The position numbers and the translations under genes are program-made. This document shows positions 1 through 10,677 of a stretch of 64,000 nucleotides of DNA, piece after piece (the stretch's first letter is position 1; the number at the start of each line of letters is the position of its first letter). The notes beneath the pieces are model-generated. The model saw only the letters and a list, made by a program, of their open reading frames with translations. It ran no database searches and had not been told where the DNA came from. The stretch comes from Marivirga harenae (GTDB lineage Bacteria; Bacteroidota; Bacteroidia; Cytophagales; Cyclobacteriaceae), in contig NZ_CP130565.1 of assembly GCF_030534335.1 (NCBI RefSeq), positions 1,819,501-1,883,500 on the forward strand, given 5' to 3'.

Positions 1-292
1 ATCCTAAGTCTGATGCTAAGATTTCAAAAGCATCATTATTAGGTGCAAAAACGGTTAATTGATCTTGCACTCTTTGGCTAGTCAAACTACCAGTTAGTCC
101 TGTTGATTCTACCAGTCCCAAAAATATACTTAACTCACCCGATTGATTTTCATCATTCAAAACTGTAGTTAGTATTTTTTTATCAGTAATTCCTACCTCA
201 GAACTGTCATCAAAGTTTTCGTCAATGCAAGAAGTTGTTAGTATAAACAATCCTACAATTGCGAAAGATGCATGTTTTAATAAATTTTTCAT
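1..292 (-). CDS. Fasciclin-domain lipoprotein (partial)
   Basis: This gene starts at 292 on the minus strand and runs off the left edge, so only the first 97 codons are present. The product begins with a hydrophobic signal peptide ending in a lipobox (LTTSC), so it is probably an outer-membrane lipoprotein. After a short acidic linker comes LTVFAPNNDAFEIL, the hallmark of the first conserved block of FAS1 (fasciclin) domains, which mediate adhesion or protein binding. The gene follows the TonB receptor on the same strand after only 33 bases, so the two are probably one operon. The rest of the FAS1 domain, and any further domains, lie outside the window. The family call rests on one motif and is fairly firm. 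The ligand is unknown. Confidence 0.8.
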   Translation of the reverse strand, partial: MKNLLKHASFAIVGLFILTTSCIDENFDDSSEVGITDKKILTTVLNDENQSGELSIFLGLVESTGLTGSLTSQRVQDQLTVFAPNNDAFEILASDLG

Positions 293-325
293 CTTAATAT
301 TTATTTTAAATTTTTTCACTTTCAA

Positions 326-3300
326 TTAAAAGATGTATTTCACACCAAATTGAGCACTCCAAGTTTGACCCAAGCTAAAGTTAGGTACAGTAACATCTGT
401 CGGGAAAGTCGATTCCCCTTGAATAGGATTAATGGTGAATTGTGCATTTCCATTTCCATCAGTACCTTCAAAATTCATCAAGTTTCTTTGAACAGTTTGT
501 CTACTTACACCCCAAGAATCATTCATCATGTTTAAAACGTTCAGGATGTCTGCTCTAAATTGAAGTTTGTGTGCAGTTGGATCTTTCGTTAAGTTTATAT
601 CTTGAACAATGGAAAGGTCCAATCTATGTAACCAAGGCAAAACAGCACCGTTTCTTTCAGAAACAGAGCCCCTATTTTCGCTTAGGTAGGGATCATTTTC
701 AATGTAGTTATTCAATATATCCCACTGTTGTTGTGCAGTTTGAACAATCGAACCTCCACTTACTCTATCTACTAGTTGAGCATCTTCTAAATTTTCAGGA
801 ATATACATTAGAGAAGTTCCCGATCCTTCGCCATTCAAGTTGCCACTATAAGTATAAGAAAATCTACCTTGTTCTCCAGCAGAATAATATAAATTGAATG
901 ATGTGTTGTTTGATTCATTCAGTCCTTTAGTGTTAAATGAAATCAAACCTACTACTCTGTTAGGCTGATCGTTTCGAGAGAATCCTTCTTCAGGATTATT
1001 TCTACCTTCCTGTACATCACCTGGCCATAATGAAGCTGCTTGAGATCCACCAATTAAACCAAAGTCTCTTGTCTGGCTTCTAGTATATGCTAAGCTCGTA
1101 AAGATCCCTTTCCCCCAGTTTTTTTCAGCTCCTATAGTCAATGAAGCATAGGTACGGTCGTTAATGTTTGTTAAATAGTAAAGTTCATTTATAGCACCAC
1201 CTAAAGCAACTTGATCGTAGGTTGGGTATGCATTCCCAGCAATATTTATTGATTCACCAGTAGGCACACTTGATAAATTTGCACTGAACGGAGTGTTATA
1301 ATCTTTAGAGAATATACCTTCTGCTGTGAAAACAAATCCATTCAAAACATAATCTGCTGCTAAGTTACTTCTCCAAGTCTGTGGTAACTTGAAATTTTCA
1401 TCGGTAACTGACAAAGAACTAGAAACAGTTGGTTCTTGTTCTGCCGGATTAGGTCGATAGTAATTAACATCTGCTTGGAAACCATCCCAAGTAGGATTTC
1501 CATCTTGTCCCCACTGATCAGGTAATAAACCAATAAATCCACGAGTTACACCATTGCCATTAACTTGATTCGACAAATGAACGAAAATTGGACGTCCAGT
1601 GAAAATACCAGAACCACCTCTTACTTGTAATGACTTATCACCTAATGCATCCCAGTTAAAGCCAAAACGAGGGGAAAAAACTGGATTGACAGAAGGGAAT
1701 TGATCAACTCGTGGCTCAATGAATTCACCTGGATTTCTTGGATTCTCTACACTAATTCCTAAGTCTTCCACTCTTGGGTTTCTAGGAGCATCTATTGGAT
1801 AAAATGGCATCTCAACACGTACACCTAAAGTCAATTTTAGATCTTCGGTAGCTTGGTATTCGTCCTGTAAATAAAGGCCTACCTGACCGAACTGAGTTCT
1901 ATCTGTTGGTAATTCGAATGGGTTATTTTCATCATAAGTAAATCCAATAGCAAAACCTGCTGGACGAACGCTTGGATCACGATCAATTACTGCTGCTACG
2001 AAATCATCATATGAGTTCCATCTATACCAAGAATCCCAAGTTGGGTTAAAGGCATTATCGAAAGTCATATATTCGAAATTCACACCAGCTGTGAAGGTAT
2101 GGTCTCCCATAAAGTAGTTGAAATTATTAGTAATATTGAAAGTCTTATTGTCTAATAGGTTACCTCTCGTAAATAACTCCGTTCCTAAAGAAGCAAAATA
2201 CAAAGGTGTTGAACCGTCATATTCTAAAATTTCAGACATTGGGAAGTTCTGGTCTCCAGGAATAAATCTCTGACTAACTGAACTAGTATATCCTACATTC
2301 AATTTGTTAGCCATGTTGCTACCAATAGTAGAGGTCCATTCACCTACAATTGACTGAACGTTTTCCTCACTTCCGTAATTTCCATTCCTGAAAGTTAATG
2401 CTTCATTACCAAATCGATTTGTATTTCTGAATCTCTCACTTTGAGGAAGTCCGCGAATACTGTTACCATTTATTCCAACATCTCTTCTTTGCTGAAAATT
2501 ATTGTAGCGAACCATAATTTTATTCTCTTGATTTAAATTATAGTCTAGTCGAAAGTTTAATCTTGTTGCGACATCTTCAAATGGATAATTTTCAAAAGCA
2601 CCAGTTTCGTATCCGTATATTTCTTCCATTTGCTCTTGCACAAAACGAGCTTGATCAGCTGTCATTCTTGCGATTCCTTGTTCAAAATCTGGAAATAAAC
2701 CTTGCTCAGGACGAGCAGCTCTACGAGTATCACCAGGAATAGCATTGTCTTCGAACTCAAATGAACCAAAAAAGAATAGTTTATCTTTAATAATTGGCAA
2801 GCCTAAAGTAACACCATGAATTTGAGTTTTAGATTCAGAAAATGGTACATCTTGCCCACCATTTAACGTAGTACCTTGTGTGTTCTGATTTCTGAATAGC
2901 GTATAAGCACTGGCTTGAATACTATTAGTACCTGATTTTGTAACCGCATTTACACTAGCTCCAGTAAAACCACTTTGCGTTACGTCATATGGAGCAACGT
3001 TTACCTGTACTTCTTCAATTGCATCTACTGAAATTGGGTTTCCACCTGCAAATTGTGAACTTCCTAATCCAAAGTTGTTATTGTACAAGTTACCATCAAT
3101 TGTATAATTATTGTATCTACTATCTGCTCCACCAAAGCTAGTGCCGTTGGATTGAGGATTCAAACGAGTAAAGTCATTGATACTTCGATTAATTGTTGGC
3201 ATTGAAGCAATTCTCTCGTTAGATAAATTCGTAGATGCACCAGTTCTGTCACCATCAATAGCCTGGCCTTTAGTAGATCTAACTACAACTTCTTGTAGAA

Positions 3301-3652
3301 TAGTTGATTCTTCAGCTAAAGAAATATCAAGGTTAAGTGTTTGACCTAAAGATAAGTTAATGTTTTCTACAACATATTCTTGATAGCCAATGAAAGTTAC
3401 AGTCAGTGTGTAAGGCCCCCCTACTCTGACGTTTGGCATTCTAAACCTACCACTTACATTTGTTACAGCCCCATAAGTTGTACCTGATGGATTGTGTACA
3501 GCCTGTACAGTAGCTCCAGGCAATTCTTCTCCATTTGGATCTGTCACTACACCGGATAGACCTGATGTCGTTACACCCTGCGCTAAAGCCGATCCTGTGG
3601 CGAAAGCCAGCAAAATCGCCATTACACATAAACTTTGTAAAATTTTCTTCAT
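326..3652 (-). CDS. TonB-dependent receptor, Oar-like
   Basis: This is an outer-membrane transporter or adhesin of 1108 residues. Residues 1-25 are a signal peptide ending at ALAQG. Residues about 30-115 form a carboxypeptidase-regulatory-like beta domain (GVVTDPNGEELPGATV). Residues about 120-245 form the plug, with the VNAVTKSGTN motif typical of the Oar branch of TonB receptors. The remainder is a beta-barrel rich in aromatic and Asn residues, ending in KYIF with the terminal aromatic expected for outer-membrane insertion. Oar-type receptors have been linked to protein uptake or surface functions rather than small siderophores, but the substrate here cannot be read from sequence. A fasciclin lipoprotein follows immediately and is a candidate surface partner. 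A TAnnTTTG box lies about 30 bases upstream of the start. Confidence 0.9.
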   Translation of the reverse strand: MKKILQSLCVMAILLAFATGSALAQGVTTSGLSGVVTDPNGEELPGATVQAVHNPSGTTYGAVTNVSGRFRMPNVRVGGPYTLTVTFIGYQEYVVENINLSLGQTLNLDISLAEESTILQEVVVRSTKGQAIDGDRTGASTNLSNERIASMPTINRSINDFTRLNPQSNGTSFGGADSRYNNYTIDGNLYNNNFGLGSSQFAGGNPISVDAIEEVQVNVAPYDVTQSGFTGASVNAVTKSGTNSIQASAYTLFRNQNTQGTTLNGGQDVPFSESKTQIHGVTLGLPIIKDKLFFFGSFEFEDNAIPGDTRRAARPEQGLFPDFEQGIARMTADQARFVQEQMEEIYGYETGAFENYPFEDVATRLNFRLDYNLNQENKIMVRYNNFQQRRDVGINGNSIRGLPQSERFRNTNRFGNEALTFRNGNYGSEENVQSIVGEWTSTIGSNMANKLNVGYTSSVSQRFIPGDQNFPMSEILEYDGSTPLYFASLGTELFTRGNLLDNKTFNITNNFNYFMGDHTFTAGVNFEYMTFDNAFNPTWDSWYRWNSYDDFVAAVIDRDPSVRPAGFAIGFTYDENNPFELPTDRTQFGQVGLYLQDEYQATEDLKLTLGVRVEMPFYPIDAPRNPRVEDLGISVENPRNPGEFIEPRVDQFPSVNPVFSPRFGFNWDALGDKSLQVRGGSGIFTGRPIFVHLSNQVNGNGVTRGFIGLLPDQWGQDGNPTWDGFQADVNYYRPNPAEQEPTVSSSLSVTDENFKLPQTWRSNLAADYVLNGFVFTAEGIFSKDYNTPFSANLSSVPTGESINIAGNAYPTYDQVALGGAINELYYLTNINDRTYASLTIGAEKNWGKGIFTSLAYTRSQTRDFGLIGGSQAASLWPGDVQEGRNNPEEGFSRNDQPNRVVGLISFNTKGLNESNNTSFNLYYSAGEQGRFSYTYSGNLNGEGSGTSLMYIPENLEDAQLVDRVSGGSIVQTAQQQWDILNNYIENDPYLSENRGSVSERNGAVLPWLHRLDLSIVQDINLTKDPTAHKLQFRADILNVLNMMNDSWGVSRQTVQRNLMNFEGTDGNGNAQFTINPIQGESTFPTDVTVPNFSLGQTWSAQFGVKYIF

Positions 3653-3681
3653 TTCTTCTGATTTTATTTTTTGATTTAATG

Positions 3682-3689
3682 CAAAATTA
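3682..3689 (-). promoter_or_regulatory. Possible -7 box for the Oar-like receptor
   Basis: The minus strand reads TAATTTTG, a perfect match to the Bacteroidota housekeeping -7 consensus TAnnTTTG, placed 30-37 bases before the start codon. No well-spaced -33 TTG is visible, and such boxes arise by chance in AT-rich DNA. Confidence 0.4.
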
Positions 3690-3871
3690 ACCTCCTAATC
3701 AATCTATATCCTTTTTGATAGGTTAAGTATTGATTATAATTCAGTTGCGTAAAATTAACATTAAGTTAACATTAAAGTGTAAGCATTTAATTTTTTTTTA
3801 ATAGAAAACAGAAAACTGCCGTTTAAACAATTAAAAATGGTCATCTCAAATTTTCTCCTTAATTTGACTTT

Positions 3872-3879
3872 TAAGTTTG
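3872..3879 (+). promoter_or_regulatory. Possible -7 box for the M14 peptidase
   Basis: TAAGTTTG matches TAnnTTTG and lies 25-32 bases before the ATG at 3904, which would give a very short leader. No clear -33 element is seen. Confidence 0.35.
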
Positions 3880-3903
3880 TTTCGAAAATCCAATAATTAA
3901 ATT

Positions 3904-6450
3904 ATGAAATATTTAGCCAGCATTGTAGTCATTTTGTTCATGGTCAATAATTCTTTTGCCCAAAAGGATTTATCCTATTTCTTACCCGATAGTGTAGAGT
4001 ATAATTCTTCCATTCCAACGCCTGAAAGTGTCATCGGACATCAGGTAGGAGAATGGCATGTTACGCACGATAAGTTGGTCTATTATATGAAAGCATTAGC
4101 CGATGCTTCCAATAGGATTACAATAATTGAAACAGGTAAAACTTATGAGGACAGACCTCAACTACTATTGACAATTACTCATCCTGATAATCATGCAGAT
4201 ATCGACAAGATAAAAAAGGAACATAAACAATTAACTGACCCTAGTTCTTCGTCAAATTTAAATATTGCCCAAATGCCCTCTGTCATCATGATGGGTTTTT
4301 CCATTCATGGAAATGAACCGAGTGGAAGTAATGCATCTATGTTAACAGCCTATTATTTGGCCGCGGCTAAAGGCCAAGATATTGAGGATAAACTTAAAAA
4401 TGTAGTGGTTTTATTAGATCCTTCTTTTAATCCCGATGGTTTAAATCGATTTGCTACCTGGGCAAACATGCATAAAAGCGAAAACTTAGTTACAGATCCA
4501 AATGACAGGGAATTTAATGAAGTTTGGCCTGGCGGAAGAACAAATCATTATTGGTTTGACATGAACCGTGACTGGTTGCCGGTTCAATTAGCTGAATCGC
4601 AGAGTAGAATTGCGCAATTCCATGCTTGGAAGCCTAATATAGTAACTGATCATCATGAAATGGGAACCAATAGCACGTTCTTTTTTCAACCTGGAATTCC
4701 GGAAAGAACGCATCCCATTACCCCACAGAAAAATCAAGATCTGACCGGACAAATTGGAACTTATCATGCAAAATTCTTGGATAGAATAGGTTCTCTTTAT
4801 TACAGCAAAGAAAGCTTCGATGATTTCTACTATGGAAAAGGCTCAACTTTCCCTGATGTGCAAGGTGCAATAGGTATTTTATTTGAGCAAGCTAGTTCCA
4901 GAGGACATGCGCAGGAAAGCGTAAATGGGGTCTTAGAATTTCCATTTACTATAAAAAATCAATTTACTGCTTCTCTCAGTACCCTTCAAGCTGCTTATGA
5001 AATGCGCGAGGAATTACTTGGTTTCCAGAGAGATTTCTATAAAAATTCTGTGAATATGGCTTCCGAGGGAGATGTACAAGCCTGGGTGGTTTCGGATCAA
5101 GATGAATCTAAACTATTTCGATTTGCAGAGATGCTAGATCGCCATGAAATTGAGGTGCACAAATTAGCTAAAACTACCAATGGTTTTCAAACTGACAACA
5201 GTTATATCATACCGATGAATCAGTACCAGAGCAGATTGGTAAAAGCGATTTTTGACGTGAGAACGAGCTTTAAAGATAGTCTTTTTTATGATGTATCCGC
5301 CTTTAATATGGGGATGTCATTTAACTTAGATTACCAAAGCCTTGATAAGCGAAGTTTCAATACCGGATTATTGGGGGATAAATTTGAAGCTACTATGCGA
5401 CCTGAAGGAAACATTAAAGGTGGCAAAAGTGAATACGCCTACATCATGGAATGGCATGATTTCTATGCACCTAAGGCACTCTTTAAAATTCAAAAAGCAG
5501 GTTTAAGAACTAAAGTGAATACCAAGGAGGTCATTTTGAATGATGGGACCACTTTGGCTACAGGTTCGATTTTGATCCCAGTGCAACAACAAGAACAATC
5601 GCCTATACAAATTTATCAAATTCTAGAAGAAGCTATTCAAGATTCTGGAGTGGAAATTTATGCTGTAGAAAGTGGAAATACTAAAGGAATTAATTTGGGA
5701 AGTCCATCTTTTGAATCTTTGAATCAACCCAAAATTGCCATGATCATTGGTGATGGGATCAGTCCTTATGATGCAGGTGAAATGTGGTTTTTATTGGATC
5801 AGCATTATGAAATGCCGATTACTAAAATAGATGTTAATGACTTTAGCAGGGCGGATTTAAGTCGATATAATGTATTGATGATGCCTAATGGCTGGGGTTA
5901 TGGAAGTATCGGCAGTCAAAAAAATAAAATACAGCAATGGGCTCAAGAAGGCGGGACTATTATAGCATATAAATCGGCAGCAAAATGGCTTTCTGATCAG
6001 AAGCTGACCAAAGTAAAATTCATGGATAATAAAGCAGATACAACTGGTTATGAAGCCTATGAAGACCTAGGCAATAACAGAGGCGCGCAAGTAATTGGGG
6101 GTGCAATTTTTGAAGTAGAGCTGGATTTAAGCCATCCTTTAGCATATGGTTTGAAAAATGCAAAAATGCCTGTATTCAGAAACAGCACATTGTTCATGGA
6201 GAAATCCAAAAATCAATATGCAAATCCGATTCGCTATACGCAATCACCCTTGTTGAATGGCTATATTTCAGAAGAAAATGCTGAGAAATTAAAAGGCACT
6301 TCAGCAGTAACTGTTAGTAGAATAGGAGGAGGTAAAGTCATTTCGTTCACTGACAATACTAATTTTAGAGCATTTTGGTACGGGACTAACCGCTTACTGA
6401 TAAATGCTATTTTTTACGGACAAACGATTAGTGGAAGTGCCGGAGAGTAA
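3904..6450 (+). CDS. M14-family zinc carboxypeptidase
   Basis: This is a secreted metallopeptidase of 848 residues with a signal peptide (1-20, ending SFAQ). The M14 zinc site is visible: HGNE supplies His135 and Glu138, the HHEMG stretch supplies the third ligand (His250 or His251), and LFEQASSRG supplies the likely catalytic Glu328. These fit a catalytically intact carboxypeptidase. Residues about 605-700 (KIAMIIGDGISPYDAGEMW through a GGTIIAYKSAAKW segment) resemble the class I glutamine-amidotransferase-like domain often fused to large Bacteroidota M14 enzymes. The role is probably periplasmic or extracellular peptide degradation. It is transcribed alone, divergent from the TonB receptor, with a long palindrome downstream. 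The peptidase family is secure; the substrate is unknown. Confidence 0.9.
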   Translation: MKYLASIVVILFMVNNSFAQKDLSYFLPDSVEYNSSIPTPESVIGHQVGEWHVTHDKLVYYMKALADASNRITIIETGKTYEDRPQLLLTITHPDNHADIDKIKKEHKQLTDPSSSSNLNIAQMPSVIMMGFSIHGNEPSGSNASMLTAYYLAAAKGQDIEDKLKNVVVLLDPSFNPDGLNRFATWANMHKSENLVTDPNDREFNEVWPGGRTNHYWFDMNRDWLPVQLAESQSRIAQFHAWKPNIVTDHHEMGTNSTFFFQPGIPERTHPITPQKNQDLTGQIGTYHAKFLDRIGSLYYSKESFDDFYYGKGSTFPDVQGAIGILFEQASSRGHAQESVNGVLEFPFTIKNQFTASLSTLQAAYEMREELLGFQRDFYKNSVNMASEGDVQAWVVSDQDESKLFRFAEMLDRHEIEVHKLAKTTNGFQTDNSYIIPMNQYQSRLVKAIFDVRTSFKDSLFYDVSAFNMGMSFNLDYQSLDKRSFNTGLLGDKFEATMRPEGNIKGGKSEYAYIMEWHDFYAPKALFKIQKAGLRTKVNTKEVILNDGTTLATGSILIPVQQQEQSPIQIYQILEEAIQDSGVEIYAVESGNTKGINLGSPSFESLNQPKIAMIIGDGISPYDAGEMWFLLDQHYEMPITKIDVNDFSRADLSRYNVLMMPNGWGYGSIGSQKNKIQQWAQEGGTIIAYKSAAKWLSDQKLTKVKFMDNKADTTGYEAYEDLGNNRGAQVIGGAIFEVELDLSHPLAYGLKNAKMPVFRNSTLFMEKSKNQYANPIRYTQSPLLNGYISEENAEKLKGTSAVTVSRIGGGKVISFTDNTNFRAFWYGTNRLLINAIFYGQTISGSAGE

Positions 6451-6489
6451 TTTAGTTTCTTTGCTTTTTCCACACGGAACATTTCTTAA

Positions 6490-6573
6490 AAAACCTGTTA
6501 GGTCTCTTGAAATTACAGTATGCGAATGAAACAATTTTCATCATCAATTTCAAAATAATACCTGACAGGTTTT
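6490..6573. repeat. Long imperfect palindrome between convergent genes
   Basis: The outer arms AAAACCTGTTAGGT (6490-6503) and ACCTGACAGGTTTT (6560-6573) are complementary at 13 of 14 positions. An inner pair, TTGAAATT (6507-6514) and AATTTCAA (6546-6553), is perfect, and the centre contains further ATGAAA/TTTCAT complementarity. The whole 84 bases can fold into one long hairpin between a plus-strand and a minus-strand gene. It may act as a bidirectional terminator or be a small dispersed palindromic element. Confidence 0.6.
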
Positions 6574-6648
6574 ACCTTCAAGGCTTATCTTCGAAGGGTA
6601 ACTTAAAAATTAGCTAAATTAAAAATCTATAGTTTTTTTCAGTTGTAT

Positions 6649-6879
6649 TCAGTCGTCTTCTCCGCTACACTCACAAGTAGTATTAGAGTTTTTGGTAGTA
6701 GTTATCCCTCTTTTGTATCCATTACTTCTGCAGCAATCATCACAGGCAAGTACTGCATCATCATGGCTAGCTGCGTTGTCAGCAACTCCAATACAAGCAT
6801 CAATTTCTTCTCCTCCACATGAGCTAAGACCACAAGTGAAAATACCCGCCAATACAAGTACATAAAAAATATTTTTCAT
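6649..6879 (-). CDS. Small cysteine-rich lipoprotein
   Basis: This is a 76-residue product. A signal peptide ends at the lipobox LSSC (Cys21 as lipidated residue). The mature part is short, acidic and carries six further cysteines at 29, 46, 49, 50, 69 and 71, arranged as C-x16-C-x2-CC-x18-C-x-C. This is enough for three disulfides or a metal site. I do not recognise the family. It stands between a palindrome and the ABC exporter genes and has no obvious operon partner. The start is supported by the complete signal peptide. The existence of the gene is likely; its function is unknown. Confidence 0.65.
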   Translation of the reverse strand: MKNIFYVLVLAGIFTCGLSSCGGEEIDACIGVADNAASHDDAVLACDDCCRSNGYKRGITTTKNSNTTCECSGEDD

Positions 6880-6956
6880 AATAGTATGATTTAGTGTTGT
6901 ACTTAGATCACACTGTAATTTATGAATCGGGTCAGATTTTTAAGTAATTTTTGATT

Positions 6957-7664
6957 TTATTCTTTGGCATTCTCTCCGAAATAGTCCGTTAAATCTTGTA
7001 ATGTCCGTTCTGTTACCTCGATATCTTTAACTACTTCTCCTTTATCCAAAATAACTATACGTTCACATATTTCAGTTACATGGTTGAGGTCGTGGCTTGA
7101 AATCACAAAAGTCACGGATTTTTCTTTTTGAAATTGCTGTATGATTTTCTTTAAACGGATCTGGCTGGTTGGATCTAAGTTTTCAAAAGGTTCATCTAAT
7201 AAAACGAGTTTTGGGTCGCCTAATAGAGCTGCAGCTACCCCTAGCTTTTTCTTATTTCCTTTGGATAGATCTCGAATGTATTTCTTTTTACCAAAAATTT
7301 CATCATTAAATAAGGTTTCAAATAATTGAAGATGCTGATCTAAATCTCCCTTACTCACGTTTCGGATCTTGGCAGTGAATTGAAAATACTCTTCTGGGGT
7401 CAGGTAGCTAATCAGGAATTTCTCATCTATAAAAGAACCTGTGAAATTTTTCCATTCTTCACTATTATGCACGGCTGCATCATCAACTATGACTTCACCC
7501 TCACTGGCTCTTATTAAATCAAGCATGAGACGTAAAAGTGTGGTTTTTCCGGCCCCATTGTTTCCAACAAGTCCAAAAGACTGGCCTGCAGGTATATGGA
7601 GGTCGGCAATGTTTAAAACAGTTATGTTTTTGTAGCTTTTTTGAAGGTTGTTAATCTTGATCAC
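6957..7664 (-). CDS. ABC transporter ATP-binding protein
   Basis: This is an ATPase subunit of 235 residues, normal for a single nucleotide-binding domain. Walker A is GNNGAGKTT (about residues 34-42), the signature is LSKGNKKKLG (in place of LSGGQ), Walker B is LVLLDEPFENLD, and the switch His is in ISSHDLNH. The unusual LSKGN signature is frequent in the DrrA/CcmA-type exporter group. It starts 3 bases after the permease gene ends, so the two form an exporter operon: permease first, ATPase second. The substrate is not deducible. Drug, lipid or peptide export are all possible. Confidence 0.88.
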   Translation of the reverse strand: MIKINNLQKSYKNITVLNIADLHIPAGQSFGLVGNNGAGKTTLLRLMLDLIRASEGEVIVDDAAVHNSEEWKNFTGSFIDEKFLISYLTPEEYFQFTAKIRNVSKGDLDQHLQLFETLFNDEIFGKKKYIRDLSKGNKKKLGVAAALLGDPKLVLLDEPFENLDPTSQIRLKKIIQQFQKEKSVTFVISSHDLNHVTEICERIVILDKGEVVKDIEVTERTLQDLTDYFGENAKE

Positions 7665-7667
7665 TTT

Positions 7668-9140
7668 CTATATTGTTAAATCGTGGATGAGTTTATATTT
7701 ATCTTTTTTTAGTTTCTTGGCTATTGCATTAAAAAAGGCTTTTCTAAAGATTAAACCAATTAGTCCTGTCAAAGCAATTGCTAAAACTCCAATTTCCGAA
7801 GTCCAAATGTTTGCAAAAATAGCGTATACAGCTATAGGTCCAACAATTAGTGGTATTCCTACAACAAACTGTGCGGCCCCTACACCTTGATAATTCATCA
7901 TGGAGCTTTTATCCAACTCGATTGGTTTTGGTCCCCATAAACTCATGCGCATGATCAACATACTGTTAATACCAATATTATAAATGGCTGTAGCTCCCAT
8001 GATCATCATTAATTCATATCCATAATAAAAATAAGGTAGGGAGAGAACTGATGTGATAAGAACTGAGTAGATTAGCAAACGGTATCGGGATTCTACCCAT
8101 TGCGTATAAGGATTTATTTTAGTCAAAAAGAAATCCATTTGGTTGGTATTCCAGCTCCATAGGAATTGTCCATACTGAATAATAAATATGCCTGTAAAAA
8201 ATATACTGACAAAAATTGGCATGACGTTCGTTTGTGCTTCTTCTCCCATGCTAAATATCAGCAACGGATAAAATAAAAATAGTCCAGCCATTAAGATGCT
8301 CGATCTGCTTCTCTTATGGCGTAGGATTAGTTTTAATTCTTGAACGATAAGCGTATTGATTAGTCCTTTACTTTCCCAGCCACTTAATCGGCTGGTTAGT
8401 TGTTCCCCTGACATCATTTTAGCATCGAATAAATCTTCTACATATAAGTTTTGATTAAAAAATTGATAGCTGATGTAGATCAAGTAGCCAAGCAAAGCTA
8501 TGGGAATAAACAAAAGCAAGGGAGAATTATAGATCGCTACAGCCCATTCGCCTAATGGAATTAATGTAAAGTTGAAATATTGATTTCCTGCATAATGAAC
8601 TAAAATAATGAGGACGAAAATTATCCAAACGATATTTTTGCTTTCTAATTTTTTCTTCAAAAGAATATTGAAAAAATGTAGACAAAGAGATAATACGAGA
8701 GTAAAAGCTAACCAAGTTAATGATTTCCCCAATCCCATAGCAGGAATAAAAGTACTAATTGTCAGCGGGATAAAAATTGCCGGAGCAATCAGATTGTATG
8801 GGTTGATAATTGATTTAAAAACCAAGAATCTACTAATTAACTTTCTACGAATAGGTAAATGCAAATAAGGCTCAATATCCAAAACAGGCACAGTCTGCAT
8901 AATATAACGAATTGCTAATTCACTTACGAAATAGTAAAGTAGAAACTGGTTTACTAATAGGCTAGGCTCAGAATCAATGCCTAGTGCTTCAAGTGTTTCA
9001 TTCAGGTTAGCGCTTACAAATATTAAATTGACCAACACCAGAAATCCAAGAAGCCCTAGAAAGATCTTGATTCCGATATCCTTCTGAAAGGAGGGAGATC
9101 GTCTGAAACTAATCCATTGGTGCCGTAAAATCCATTTCAT
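7668..9140 (-). CDS. DUF5687-type ABC permease
   Basis: This is a 490-residue integral membrane protein with roughly 10-12 hydrophobic segments. The N-terminus (LRHQWISFRRSPSFQKDIG) and the layout match the Bacteroidota DUF5687 membrane family, which sits beside ABC ATPases. The stop codon is 3 bases before the ATPase gene, and no other permease is present, so I infer that two copies of this protein pair with two ATPases. The transported compound is unknown. The membrane-protein nature and the operon are secure; the family name is from memory of its features. Confidence 0.78.
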   Translation of the reverse strand: MKWILRHQWISFRRSPSFQKDIGIKIFLGLLGFLVLVNLIFVSANLNETLEALGIDSEPSLLVNQFLLYYFVSELAIRYIMQTVPVLDIEPYLHLPIRRKLISRFLVFKSIINPYNLIAPAIFIPLTISTFIPAMGLGKSLTWLAFTLVLSLCLHFFNILLKKKLESKNIVWIIFVLIILVHYAGNQYFNFTLIPLGEWAVAIYNSPLLLFIPIALLGYLIYISYQFFNQNLYVEDLFDAKMMSGEQLTSRLSGWESKGLINTLIVQELKLILRHKRSRSSILMAGLFLFYPLLIFSMGEEAQTNVMPIFVSIFFTGIFIIQYGQFLWSWNTNQMDFFLTKINPYTQWVESRYRLLIYSVLITSVLSLPYFYYGYELMMIMGATAIYNIGINSMLIMRMSLWGPKPIELDKSSMMNYQGVGAAQFVVGIPLIVGPIAVYAIFANIWTSEIGVLAIALTGLIGLIFRKAFFNAIAKKLKKDKYKLIHDLTI

Positions 9141-9212
9141 ACTGTTTTTCGTTGATAGTTAATATTACTTAAATTATGGTTTGAAGTTCAAGATTACAAA
9201 TAAAGGAATGTA

Positions 9213-10577
<1,365 letters not shown>

Positions 10578-10677
10578 TTAGCTTAGGGTATATTTTAGAT
10601 TTAAATATGGTGAAAATTATTAAACCAACCAGCTTCTCCATACGTTTGTTGCTCAAAATTGAAGATTCAAAATAATA

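Noticed and set aside
571-897. 108-codon open frame on the plus strand
   Set aside because: It lies wholly inside the Oar-like TonB receptor on the opposite strand and has no recognisable domain or start context.
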